Origin: Sthenelais limicola | Lineage: Eukaryota > Annelida > Polychaeta > Phyllodocida > Sigalionidae | Direction of reading: 5' to 3' | Assembly (NCBI GenBank): GCA_942159475.1 | Contig: OW804094.1 | Coordinates: 50,526,966 to 50,590,965 of the forward strand | DNA: 64,000 bases | Part shown: positions 1 to 10,908 of the stretch, piece by piece | Layout: every line of letters begins with the position of its first letter | Numbering within the stretch: the first letter of the stretch is position 1 | Notes under the pieces: generated by a model | The model's database searches: none | The model's input: the letters and a program-made list of their open reading frames with translations, nothing else | What the model was told of the DNA's origin: nothing | Translations under genes and position numbers: made by a program

Positions 1-956
1 TATTATTCTTCAAAGTGAATGTGACTGTATGATTAACGATATCCATTCATGGCTTCTTTTACGTAACATATCATTCACTTAGCCTTCTTCGATGTAAACA
101 TATTCTTGGATGAAAACGCAGGCCTAATATGACTGCCTGAGTGTGAACATCTTTTAAATGATGAATTTCAAGATCTAATGCATAGAGGTGGAGCGTCTTA
201 CTTCAAACAACTCAAGTGATCCTCTTTTAATCGTAAAACCAAGTATAAGGAGGGGGAGAGGGGATAAGAATCCATACACTCAACCTCAAACAGATCGCGA
301 ACTCAACTCTAAGTGATCTGCTGCGGTCTTGCTGCACTGAGACCCATATCATCCCACCCTAGTAGTGAACCATCTGCAAAGAGGAAAATTGCCACTGTTG
401 TTATGGTGGAAGAAAATAGAGATTTAGATTTTGGACTTAAAATAGTACTTATTAGATGTGCTACTGTTTACTATCATTGGAATCGGTTTGATCTCATCTT
501 TTAAAATATGATGGTATTTCAAAATCCTTTTTTGCGAGGATCATCTTATACTTATAGAGTATATTTAGCTACTTTATTAGTAATTGATCACCTAGAACTA
601 ATGCAAACCTTTTCAAAACCAGATATATCAAACATAAAATATAGAAACACTATAGATGTCCTTCATGTTCATCATTGGCTGATTTCCTTGTAACACATCA
701 CAAATGTTGAATCATACGCTTCAGACATGATATGTTATACTTATTTGTTATATTATCTGTTATATAGTATAGTTTCAACAGAAATATGATGTTGATATCT
801 TTTTGCGACTTGTGACTCGTTCCCGTGAAACACATACTAGATAAATAACGTTTTCTGGTGTTGTTCTAGTCCACACTTTGTATTATACATTGTAAACGTT
901 TATGGAAATAAAAATCTATTATTATTAATATAACTTTTTCTTTTCTGTCTTTCCAG
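1..956. other. Intron upstream of the SCP terminal exon
   Basis: No exon is recognised here. The stretch ends in a pyrimidine-rich tract and an AG at 955-956, immediately before the SCP coding exon, so it is most likely the 3' part of its last intron. Its recognisable content is degraded MITE family A sequence at about 445-834. Earlier SCP exons must lie outside the window to the left or be too short to recognise. Confidence 0.55.
445..834. repeat. MITE family A fragments (two or three overlapping pieces)
   Basis: Positions about 445-535 match the internal ATCATTGGAATCGG / GATCTCATCTTTT segment of the family. Positions about 540-702 carry another partial copy ending in TAACACATCACA. About 785-834 holds a third right-end piece reading TTTTTGCGACTTGTGACTC. 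No complete left terminal repeat is seen, so these are broken or nested copies. Confidence 0.55.
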
Positions 957-1319
957 GTGTGGGACAAGTACCTGTCCGGTGTTGGTGGCGGTGATGCTAT
1001 CTCTCAAGACGCATTCATCTCCGCCATGCAGAAGCTCGTCAAGGAGGCAGGTATGAAGGAGACCCTTGAGGGACCTCTTCCTCTCTTCTTCCACGCCGTC
1101 GACAGCAACAATGACGGTCTCATCTCCCAGTCGGAATACTCCGAGTTCTTCCGCATCCTTGGGTTGGACGTTAGCTTGGCTGGCCCAGCCTTCGCCGCCA
1201 TTGACACAAACGGTGACGGTGACATCTCCTTGGACGAGTTCAAGGCCGCTGGTTCTGATTTCTTCATGCAGCAGAACGCAGGCCATGCCAGCGACATCTT
1301 CTGGGGCCCACTCGTCTAA
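957..1319 (+). CDS. Sarcoplasmic calcium-binding protein, terminal coding exon
   Basis: This is the last coding exon of an invertebrate sarcoplasmic calcium-binding protein, a cytosolic EF-hand Ca2+ buffer of muscle and neurons. The exon follows an acceptor AG at 955-956, opens in frame at 957 (Val-Trp-Asp) and encodes about 120 residues before TAA. Two canonical 12-residue EF loops are visible: DSNNDGLISQSE near residues 49-60 and DTNGDGDISLDE near residues 83-94, each followed by a helix. Between the amino end and the first loop is the EGPLPLFF segment, and the C terminus is DIFWGPLV; these fit the annelid/mollusc SCP family as I know it. SCPs are about 175-190 aa, so roughly the first third, including the first EF-hand, lies in upstream exons not found here. 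High third-position GC contrasts with the AT-rich surroundings. The overlapping antisense frames are shadows. Confidence 0.9.
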   Translation: MWDKYLSGVGGGDAISQDAFISAMQKLVKEAGMKETLEGPLPLFFHAVDSNNDGLISQSEYSEFFRILGLDVSLAGPAFAAIDTNGDGDISLDEFKAAGSDFFMQQNAGHASDIFWGPLV

Positions 1320-3221
1320 ACATTTCCATGTTGAAGTTGTTTCATCATGAAGAACAAAATGTGACAGTAGTACTTCAAAAATTATTTTGTCGTATTTTGT
1401 CGCTTATAATGTAAAAAAAAAAGAGAAAAATTCCACTTTTTTATTATGTTTCTGTACATTGGGCATCGAAAGTCTCTTCTCTACTCATGTCTTTCTCTCT
1501 CATGTTACACTATTATATAAATGCGCTGGAGGTTAGTTGTTGGTGCTGACGCCTGGTGTATATATATATATATTCTCACCCTGTCACCTACCAACGTCAG
1601 GGGCAAATGAAGCAGGACATTTTGTTGATCGTCATATGAGTATTCATCTTTATGTGTCAGTCTAACATTCAAAATATACAAATCGGACCTACAATTTATA
1701 TGCGGATAGAACAACATCAAGGCCACTCTCACAAGGTCTTCATCATGACTTTAGGCAGCCTCATTCTCAATTGCTGGCAGCCGCCATGTTCCCATGATGC
1801 TCTTACCTGGTCTCACGTGACAGTTGCTATGGCAACTAGGCCATGTATTCAGGGAAGGGCAGGAATCACTGGAAACTTCTATGGTATGACTATTACTACT
1901 ACTACAGCCAAGTGAAAGTGATTTCTATATGTCGTCTGGGTGACGTCGTTGCCAAGGTGACTTTTCATGACGTCATCATCATCCAGGTATGCCTACGTTC
2001 CATCCCAGACGTTCTCATCCGTCCAAAGTTTCGTCACGAGTTGATCTCATCTGTGTAAAATAGCTAAAAAGAAAATCTCTACTTGTGTGGGATTTACTTT
2101 CAAGTGTCGAATAATGAAAAAAAGATAAGCTTGTAAATATGCACTGAGAACATTTTATGATGCTTTTTTCCACGCGTCCGGCTCGTGCAAGACTGCTGGG
2201 CCACCCTTCCTCCACCCTCCTCCTGGAGCCAAGCCATCAACACCGGTTGGGGGTCGACAAATGGAGAGGGTGCATGAAAAAGGAGAATATTTAATCAAAA
2301 TGGTTCTCCGTCTGTGGTTGTTCACAGACCCGAGGGTAGGACCCGCAATGAGTGGACAGATCATGAGGTACCATCGCAAACAAATCAACAAAACTGAACT
2401 CCCAGTCTACGTCGGTGCCATCACATATATAGAGAGCCTATATATATCCTTCCCGCCACTGTTGTAAAATTGTCGTCAGCTTCGAGCTGACGTCACAGGC
2501 GCATCAGCGTCTTCAAGCGGTGGCGTGGTTAGCCAAGACGTCGTGACGTCATCACGGTGACGTAGTCTGTGACGTAGTTGTGAGTGAGAGGACGAGTGGG
2601 TCTTGTAGTTTCTTGGTTTTACATTGTCAAGACACAAACCCGAGGTTATTGAGGGTCGGTCCTTATATTCAGTGTGTGCAAAAAGCCTGTAATATATTGT
2701 GCTGTCGCTAGTAGTAATACCTAGAGTTAGCGTGGTGTATAATAGGTGTAAGTAGATTTAGAAGTCCCTAGTCTAGACCAGTTCCTTTTGATTATTATTC
2801 ATTATGATTATCATATTGATGGTTGTGACTAGTTGTCGTTGATGTTTATATTTCAGTCCCCCGACTCTCAGATAGCCGACGTTTTATGTCTATTCTCAAT
2901 GTAAATAAATCCGTTGAAAAAAAACAATTGAAGTTATTGCCATTTTATAGCATGCTCCGGCGTTTGTTCTCTTGGGGTAATATGATATTACATCTGATTC
3001 AACAGGGATAAGTGGGACACTAAGACGAATTACTAGGGTAGCCTAAATGAATAGAAAAGAAAAAAAATATAGTCGAAATAATACTATTTTGACAAGCGTG
3101 GGAACTACATGATAGGCATTTCAAGGGGATGACCGTAATATCCATGTCATCCAAATATTAAAACCAACTCAACGATTCGTATACATTTGTTTACCTTTAG
3201 TATCCTTAGCACGAACATTTC
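1320..3221. other. Non-coding stretch downstream of SCP
   Basis: No gene is recognised. The first part is presumably SCP 3' UTR. A (TA)n run lies near 1561-1575. TGACGT motifs occur near 1939-1972 and again, densely, at about 2484-2580. An AATAAA near 2907 is followed about 10 bases later by a short A run (2920-2928), which could be the end of a transcript or of a retroposed or LTR sequence beginning near 2400. No terminal repeats or flanking duplications could be fixed. Confidence 0.4.
2484..2580. promoter_or_regulatory. Cluster of CRE-like TGACGT motifs
   Basis: Within about 95 bases there are at least five TGACGT cores: CTGACGTCAC near 2488, GACGTCGTGACGTCATC near 2538-2554, then GGTGACGTAG and TGTGACGTAG. 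Two are full palindromic CRE/ATF sites. TATATATA-type sequence lies upstream near 2427-2450. This resembles a CREB/ATF-responsive promoter or the U3 of a solo LTR; no coding region is visible downstream to assign it to. Confidence 0.35.
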
Positions 3222-3544
3222 AATAAGCTGTTATTTGATAAGATCAATCCGATTCCAATGATAGTAAACATTATGGACGTCTAAGAAATGTTTCTATATT
3301 TTATGTTTGAAAAAAGGTTTTCAATATTTCTGGGTGGGCAATTACTAGTAAAGTATTTAAATATACTCCATAGGTTGACCTTAGAAACGCAAGGATACAG
3401 TTAATGCACTGTCTGGAAATTTAGTGCATATATTCATGTGGCCAAACGCGCTAATCCCTCCAAACATCAGAACATTTCTACAAGGAAATCTCGTGAATAA
3501 AATACATTGAAAAATATCAATTTTGCGACTTGTAACACATCACA
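3222..3544 (-). repeat. MITE family A copy, left end truncated
   Basis: The reverse-oriented internal segment GATCAATCCGATTCCAATGATAG is present near 3242. The copy ends with TTTTGCGACTTGTAACACATCACA at 3544, with part of the terminal repeat deleted. The TGTGATG end on the other side is not recognisable. Confidence 0.6.
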
Positions 3545-3764
3545 TGTGGGACATGGCGCAGGCGAGATGCAACAACTAGAAAATATCAACTTGATTATTT
3601 GTAGTTGGGAATACAGTCGACTCTACGTACGGACACCCCTGCACGCCAGACACCTCACCACTGTGGATAGCCTAGATACAGTGCACTTCTTCTATAGAAA
3701 CCACTTTGATTAGGCACCTCTTTTTTAGAACTAAGGAAGTTGACGCATTTAGGGAAAAGAAACT

Positions 3765-3927
3765 TTTCTTTCAAAAAGACAATATCAAATTTAAAATATA
3801 GAAATACTTATTAAATGTCCTAATGTTTACCATCATTAGAGTCTGCTGATCTCATCTTTTCAAATAGGATGGTATTTCAAAATCCTACTTTTGCGACTTG
3901 TGACTCAGTTTCCTGTAATACATCACA
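3765..3927 (+). repeat. MITE family A copy, right half
   Basis: It contains the TTAAAATATAGAAATA and GATCTCATCTTTTCAAATA internal blocks. It ends in a near-perfect right terminal repeat with TTTTGCGACTTGTGACTCAG and CATCACA at 3927. The left half is absent. Confidence 0.65.
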
Positions 3928-4778
3928 ATTGTTTTTGATTTAGTGAAAAACTGCAAATACCATTAATGTTTCATTGCTAATTTTACTATGTATTATTCTA
4001 AACTACCATAATGACTATCTTGGTGAATTGAATAAGAGACAATGCAAAGGCCAGCGATATATTTGTACCCAAAGACGGAGTATCTGCTTTTCATACCAGC
4101 GGGCGCCACCAGAATTCATGAATATCACGAGAGAATTAACTAATTTAAATGTGGGGAACTCTATTGTTTCATTCGTGCATTTTAGCAACTGTAAGACAAG
4201 AAAACTTCTAACGTAGCTTTATACTTCTGTTTTTCTGCTTTATATGCATAGTCTATAGGCCCTATATATATTAATACCCTTGTTAAAGTATCACTGCACA
4301 TTTTGGTCCATCCAGATGATATTTTCTTAATCATCTGCAGCCTAGGCTAAAAAGTCACGCGCGGAGCTTCCTGACACCTGCTTGATATGATATGGGAAGA
4401 GATTAATACTAAATAAGGAGTAATTAAAAGAGTAAATGCCAAGGCCAACCGGGGACCCGAATGTAGTTGTTTGTTTTGGTTTATCCGACCCCAGGGGGCC
4501 ACACTGGGGTCGCTTCGTCTAGATAGACACAGCAGTGGGTGGAAGACCATGGAACCTTATTCTGTAACAAATTATCACCCGTGAGCTCATATCTCAATGT
4601 TAATGTCTTCAATTGATTATCATATTTTTTCATTAACACTATACTTGTATGTTAATAACTCGACTGTCATTATTGCAGAAGATTTGCAGTATAAAAATAC
4701 TTAATCAAATAAAAGACGTCTTATTTGCAATCTATGTACAAGTCAAGTTTCATATATTTAATACGAAATATAAATATT

Positions 4779-4853
4779 TCATTGGATGCAGCATTCTTTA
4801 CTGTTTTCATCCGCAGCAGCAGCACTGTGGGTCTTGGGCCCTCCTTCATTGTC
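4779..4853 (-). CDS. Candidate terminal exon encoding a CAAX-ending C terminus
   Basis: Reading the minus strand, a strong polypyrimidine tract and CAG acceptor (AG at 4855-4854) precede a 24-codon open stretch that ends in TGA at 4781-4779. The peptide is Ala/Glu/Asn-rich and finishes Cys-Cys-Ile-Gln. That matches the four-residue CAAX prenylation signature used by small GTPases and by some cyclic nucleotide phosphodiesterases. GC-rich codons (GGG CCC AAG ACC) stand out from the AT-rich flanks. No upstream exon of the same gene was recognised, so the parent protein is unknown and the reading phase is inferred only from the stop and the CAAX. It could be chance. Confidence 0.33.
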   Translation of the reverse strand, partial: DNEGGPKTHSAAAADENSKECCIQ

Positions 4854-5033
4854 CTGAGGAAAAACAGAAACAGTTTAGTTATAACCAGGTATGTGCCATA
4901 ATCGCATGGTAGCTGGTAAGTTGTTTTTACCAATTAATAAGTAATGCATTTAGAACCTGTGTGAATCGGCCTACAATCTTCTGAAGAATTAGACGGAACC
5001 ATGATAGTCACAGTGCCACAATTGGGTATTATA

Positions 5034-5432
5034 TGTGCTGTGCTTTAGTAAAATTAGTCTTGTAAAATGGATTTTGAGATATCATATTTTGAAACCTTGA
5101 GGTCAAGCCAATTATAATGATGATAATCATTAAGGACATCTCAGAAGTGTTTCTATAAGTTAAAGTTGATATTTTTATTTTTGAAAAAAAAAAATGTGCA
5201 ATGTGTTTGGGTGAACCATTACTAGTAAAGTAGCTAAATATACTTTATAAAGGATAACCTTAGAAATGCATAGGTTGTATTTAGTACACTGTCCTGAACT
5301 TTGGTAGCCTGTTAATTTTATTTGTATTCATATGACTTTAGACGGTACATGCCACAAAGATGAGAACATTCCCACAAAGAGAAAAAATATCAATTTTGCT
5401 ATTTGTGGCTGATTTTTCTGTAACACATCACA
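5034..5432 (-). repeat. MITE family A copy, full length but degenerate
   Basis: The left end reads TGTGCTGTGCTTTAG (degenerate terminal repeat) and the right end TTTCTGTAACACATCACA. The internal order matches the reverse orientation of the family: a GGATTTTGAGATATCATATT block, then an AATTATAATGATGATAA block near 5110, then the ACTAGTAAAGTAGCTAAATA block near 5221. The length is about 399 bp. Confidence 0.65.
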
Positions 5433-6080
5433 GATATCACATTCGGTAATATTTTTCCAAGACATGTCAGTGTACCTCTATTTTTGTAAGTAAAACCTCG
5501 GTCTTCATTCACCAAAATATGCATGGATTCTATATAGGGTTATATGATTTCAGTATTTATCAGATTTGATAATATTTCATTTAATAATTTTCGTTTTGCA
5601 AACAACATTTTATGTGTAAAATTCTCAGTCAATGCCGACGAACGATTTATCTTCACAACATATTATTTCAAACTCTCCTTCCTGACATGGGACGTTCTGG
5701 AAGATAAATCTACATGTAACAAAACTAATGTATTCTTTCAATAGAAAGAATATCTTTATTTATCATTGTTAGCTCTCTCTCTTATTTCCTTTTTTATAAC
5801 GTAACAACAGAAAAGTCACTTGTGTCAATCTTGCTTTTGCTTTTTTATCTATATGTACAATATGCCTCTTCTCTAGTATATAATGGAACTTTTATTCGCA
5901 ACCATACATACATACAATGGGAATAAGTGGTAGATTAGCTTTTGTACACAGTAAATAAGGATTTCTGAGAATAGCATCATCGATGTAATGTAATTCCTGA
6001 ATAAAATATCTAATCTCAAACTCAAACTTTATAATTATGAAAATAAAATAACATTATATTGACTATAAGATAGTCAATAT

Positions 6081-6190
6081 GGGTCAGATCTTCAGAAAAT
6101 GTACAATTCGCCTTCACTAATCCCCTCAATTTAAATAACTCACATCTAAGACAAAAATAAGGATCAAAATACAGTTTAATCATTCGCTAA
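6081..6190 (+). repeat. MITE family B, left-end fragment
   Basis: It begins GGGTCAGATCTTCAGAAAATG, followed by TACAATTCGCCTTCACTAAT and a GACAAAAATAAGGATCAAAA block, all shared with copies at 45.2, 48.1 and 63.0 kb. The right terminal repeat is not found. Confidence 0.5.
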
Positions 6191-7049
6191 TGCATGAATG
6201 CATGAATAGTAAAAGAATCCCCCACCAGGGCTAGTACCAATTCTCAACACTTAATGTCAGAACTGGTACACAAAGGTGTTGTACAAGTTAATTCATGCAA
6301 AGTTGTGGTTAAGAGATCCATTCTAGAGAGATTGGTAAGGGAGGGACAAATATACTGACTTGTTTGTGGACATTGATTCATGTTATCTAAATTGTGTGTT
6401 TATCAGTGTTTACAGACCTAGATTATGAACTATGTAGCTAAGTAGGGCCTAGGCTATGCTACATGTGAACCCTACAATTTAAAGTCTAATTACTTAACGG
6501 GACTATTCGAGAATGTTCTATTTCAGTTCATGAATTAAATAGGACACTTTGTCAGTGCACGTTAGCGCTTACGTAGAGGAGGGTTTTTGTTTTTATTTGC
6601 CCCCTTTTTTCCTCCATATATTTTATTGTTGTCATATTGTCTCTTATTAATTATCGATAATTTACTGATTGTAAACTATGCTATCCCTAGAATGTAAAAT
6701 TAATCGGTTTTCTATAGTTTAGTAAAAGTATTTATCCACATATAACTTTCTAACTTTCTCTCGGACATAATGTTATGGTTGAGTAAAGTTATTAAACAAC
6801 AACAAAATACAACAAGGTACCTTGCACAAGCACATGCAGCTACAGCCAACATTGTACAAGCTTATACCTCTCGCATAACAGTCCAGGTGTCCTCACCATC
6901 GAGAAAAAGAAGGCAGATTCACATTTTGGAAAGTACTTACCACCTAGCCCATTCAGACAGATTTAGGCCAAAGGATCCTGAAAACAAGGAGTCTTACAAA
7001 AAAATAGGAAAAATCTATTTATTAATCGCCCAAAGTCTTTCTCCATGAA

Positions 7050-7115
7050 GCCAAAATAGCGTGGAACACACTACCTACAGAGGCCCGCAATTTTGAAACC
7101 AAAAAAGAATTTTAA
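7050..7115 (+). repeat. Decayed non-LTR retrotransposon 3' coding remnant
   Basis: One frame reads Ala-Trp-Asn-Thr-Leu-Pro-Thr-Glu-Ala-Arg-Asn-Phe, followed by Lys-rich residues and a stop. This matches the WNSLP..IR..SL..FK signature near the C terminus of jockey/CR1-like ORF2 proteins. The surrounding frame is broken and the rest of the element is not recognised. Confidence 0.35.
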
Positions 7116-8482
7116 AACTATTTAGAAAATATATCATGTTATTATCTTTAACAATCCTGCCAACTTTGAATATTTTATATAAACAGGTTAACTAACGAGT
7201 TGGTTGAAGGAGCGTAAATATTGGACAAGTTGCATAGCAACGACTGAATATTCAAAGCCCACCACATAACTCACTAGTGAAATACACACTATGGGTAACT
7301 CACTCTAGATACGTTTTATTTCCAGAGCAATGCATGTATAATAAATACAGTTAAGGCATCTTTCACCATGATATCATAATATTAGTATAATTATGTTTTG
7401 TATTTTGTACTATCTCATATTTATATTTTGTACCTGGTATTTGATAACTTGCACTATTAAATTATATGCATTATGTAGTCATCTTCTCTAATGGCTTAGC
7501 AAACTTTTCTTATGGTAACGGCTGGAAGAGCTGAATTATATATATTCAGAGGCCTGTCCACCTATCAATTCTGTCACCGTCATACTTAATAAGACAAGTC
7601 AATAAGAATCTTGTAAAATTCACTGCAGTGAGGCAAGGCAATATTAACAATTCTAAAACTTAATTATCTATGATAAATAATCAAGACTAAATTACCTCTC
7701 TCAAATGTATCTATGTATATCTTTCTCAGGTATTAGGAAATTCTGTCAAAAAAGATATATGTCTTAATAGAATTACTAAATTTCTATTGGTTACACTGAA
7801 GGGCAGCTTAATTTTTTGCTTTGTATGATAACTTTAACCCAAAAGATAACTTTAACCAAAATTATCATAATATTTTAGCTTTTAAATAATTGTACAAAAT
7901 TGACATCGATAACTATTGACAATCAATGTGTTACGCCAATAACTATTGACAATTAAAATATCACCTTATTTGGTTAATTTAATAGCCTTAACTACAATCA
8001 AAATTAAATTTCCAGTACGTAAAATATCTTTCTCTGATAAAGAGATTAAAAATCTGTCTGCAAGCCGATGTAAAGAAAAGTGACAGAAATAACGGAAACA
8101 CGATTGACGTTATGAAAATATCAAAAGTTATTTCTGTCACTCTCTGTGTATGTTATATAATGTTATCTCAATGTTATCTCCGATAAATATCACTCACCTA
8201 CAAGGATTGTATAGGCCTATACACAGACACACACACATATATATACACATGTATACACAAAAAGGAGTCCATCTTATTAGAGTTGGGAGTGAATTATTTT
8301 AAAAACCGAAATGCCAATAATTATACTTTCAGGAATATGTAACATCGCTGAAATCTTGACCCACTATTTCATAAATTTATATTTCTTAACAAGAAATTTT
8401 GGCTGTCACCAAGGAGAAAACGGTTTACCCCGACTAATTCTGCAGCCGTCACGCGTGGGAAAACGTAGGGCTATGGTGCGCG

Positions 8483-8690
8483 TTGTGTAAATTAGAACAC
8501 ATCACGACGACCTGTAGGCCTACAATAGTGCGTTCTGGATGGTATATCGGTATATTTACGAAAAAATATCCGCATCACCCAGGGATCAAATGTGTACGAT
8601 TTTTTTCCCCAATTTCTCGGAGAAAGGGGTCATTTTTCACACATAAACGCGGATCGCGAAATCAGAAATAAGGGTATGAATTTTGCAACT
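8483..8690 (+). repeat. Repeat family D, distal part
   Basis: The block GAGAAAGGGGTCATTTTTCA followed by GCGAAATCAGAAATAAGGGT recurs in inverted orientation at about 10145-10275. The stretch from about 8508 aligns with the full family D copy at 10.1-10.7 kb. It is probably a DNA-transposon or SINE-like fragment; no coding capacity is seen. Confidence 0.5.
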
Positions 8691-8837
8691 GAACTCAAAA
8701 TTCTGAAAAATGGATCCGTATAATGACCGAGCAGTATTTGCCCAACTTGTTTAGAATAGCATGTAATCATGACAGTAACTCCACATCAAGTCATGTTTAC
8801 ATGGGATATTCATTCATGTTTGTGAAAATGGTAATAT

Positions 8838-9030
8838 GTTATACAAGACTCCCTGAAATCATAAAAAAAGGGGTCCTTTTTGGCATCAAATTCTCCGCGT
8901 TTTGCCACACAAAGGGGGTAAAATGGGTGGGCCTATCATGTTAAGCAAGACTCCTTGAAATCATAAAAAGAGGTCTATTTTAGCATCAGATTTTCCGCGT
9001 TTTGCCACAAAAAAGGGGGTGGGGGTAAAA
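8838..9030 (+). repeat. Tandem duplication of a ~95-bp unit
   Basis: Two consecutive units share CAAGACTCC(C/T)TGAAATCATAA, then a GCATCA(A/G)ATT block, then TCCGCGTTTTGCCACA and a G-rich GGGGGTAAAATG end. The units begin near 8838 and 8941 and differ by scattered substitutions, so the duplication is not recent. Confidence 0.55.
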
Positions 9031-10144
9031 TGCCTTGAGAATTTGAGGCAAGAGGGTACTTTTTAAAGGCTGGAACAGAAATGCGTTGTCCCCCTGACAT
9101 GGGAATACCCCATTTACTGAATGACTTGTGATGGCAAGGGATATATGGACAAGTTACTTAATTGGGATAATAGATATAGTAATAATAATTAATGATAATT
9201 ATAGTCATAAAGTGGATACCCATTGTTACGTACGTCATTATTGCGTAACGTGATGTAACAATGTGTCAGCCTCTTTCTCCTAATGCTTTATTGTTCGAAA
9301 TCTTCCATATCATCATTTATTTTGATTATAAGCCTAGAAGAATTGACAGAATAAGGACCAGAAAAAGGGGGTCTTTGACGGCATTAGGACACTCACTTCT
9401 TGAATTGGCCCTTATTCCGTCAGGGGATGTCCCTATTTCCGTCACCGAGGACAATTGCAAATTTTAGTTGCAATGAAACGCAACTTCTGTGAAATACAAT
9501 GTGAGGGGATTCTTATCCCCAAATAAACATTCAACTGATATGCTCTATATGTTATCAATAAGTGCCTTATTCATGTTAATTACCAACATATATATGAGTG
9601 GAGGGGCATATAAAAAGAACTGTTGACTGATCCACTTTTATCATGCAGAAGACTGCGAATAATCACACATTTATTTTCACTGACATTAAAGTTTTCATGA
9701 ATTCCGTTGTTATTTTGCTTATTTCCTCTCCTTAGGCCGATAGGTCTGCGTAAATATCTTTCTCTTTCTATGTCTCCTTTAGCCTACTTTTCCAGTCCCT
9801 GTCCCCACCCCAGTCTCAATCTGACACTCCGAGTCACTCTCTATCTGGTGACACTCTCAGTCTCCCTCCCTGTCTCTCTCTATCTGGCCAACAAAGGTGA
9901 ATTAAATCCCCCATAGACCCTCGTTGATCTGACACAATTTCTCCCTCCCTGCTGGTAGCATCTGCACAGGTATCTGGGCAGAACAGCCAAAAGTGGGCGA
10001 AAAAAAGTTGCGGGAGTTGCCTTGACGCGGAGAATCTGTTATAATTATATATGCTTTTCTGTGTCCCCCTTTTCCAGCATTTCACGGACTTCACTTTAAA
10101 AAATACCTCGGACTTCACTTTAAAAAATACCTCCTTTTTCCTTT
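9031..10144. other. Gene-free stretch
   Basis: No exon is supported. A 24-bp direct repeat with the core GACTTCACTTTAAAAAATAC occurs twice in tandem at about 10086-10133. CT-rich simple sequence lies at about 9790-9890. Confidence 0.4.
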
Positions 10145-10660
10145 TTCGCTACAAATTGGTACCCTTATTTCTGATTTCGCGCTCCGCATTTGTGAGTGAA
10201 AAATGACCCCTTTCTCTGCAAAATTGGGAATAAAAAAGCGTACACTTTTGACCCCTGAGTAGGCGGGCTGCGGGTGTTTTCTATAGGCCCTAAATAGTGT
10301 TCTTCACCAATCTGCTCGGTTGACGTTATTTCACTGAAAATTCGCTGACAATTTTTGTTCACTTGTACAAGAGTAAAGTTTCCCTCATATCTTCCTTATT
10401 TAGATACAAGTGTTGATAAAACTAGCCTACATATTTGGGGGTAGAAAATCATGTCCATTCTTAATTTCAACATCTTGGCAATGTATTTCGAATAGAAATA
10501 GCGATTTTTTATCAATTAGGTAGTAGGATGCTGAGTCATGTTTTCAATTTATACCCTGAACGCCGAGGTTGGTACAGCAGGCAAAAAAGTGGAAGCTATA
10601 TAAGATTTCCCAGTACGAGCGCAGAAGGCGCTCCTACAGCCTTTTTGGCGGGGGAAACCT
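10145..10660 (-). repeat. Repeat family D, longest copy
   Basis: On the minus strand the copy starts near 10660 with TAAGGTTTCCCCCGCC and contains CGTACTGGGAAATCTTATAT. It then shares AAATAAGGAAGATATGAGGG and AAACTTTACTCTTG with 55376-55440, and finishes with the GAGAAAGGGGTCATTTTTCA block shared with 8.6 kb. It therefore links the two partial copies into one element of at least 515 bp. Confidence 0.55.
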
Positions 10661-10908
10661 TAAAAAAAATAGAAATTTATCTTAGAGATGTTGTACAGTA
10701 GCATCTTCTTTATCCAATCATATACCAAGTAACATATATATATGAATCAATTTTCATCATTCCAGTATTTTTCATTTTAATTATATTTTCATCAAAAGTG
10801 ACAGATAACTATTCCCTGATAACTGAGAAAGGCCCATTATACATATTGAAACATTCATTACCCATTTGATCTGTTTCAAACTTAATTACGTATCTAATCT
10901 ACCTCTAA

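Larger units (their letters stand above)
4854..8482. other. Gene-free AT-rich stretch
   Basis: Apart from the MITE A copy, the MITE B fragment and the LINE remnant listed separately, I see no exon with convincing splice sites. The short frame at 6770-7048 overlaps the LINE remnant zone and has no independent support. Simple CA/TA repeats lie at about 8218-8260. Confidence 0.4.

Noticed and set aside
900..1350. Minus-strand and +1 frames of 94-128 codons overlapping the SCP exon
   Set aside because: Shadows of the GC-rich EF-hand coding exon, with no motifs of their own.
2168..2180. CCACGCGTCCG, identical to a cDNA-library adaptor
   Set aside because: Only 11 bases match, flanking sequence is ordinary genomic DNA and no vector continues; treated as coincidence.
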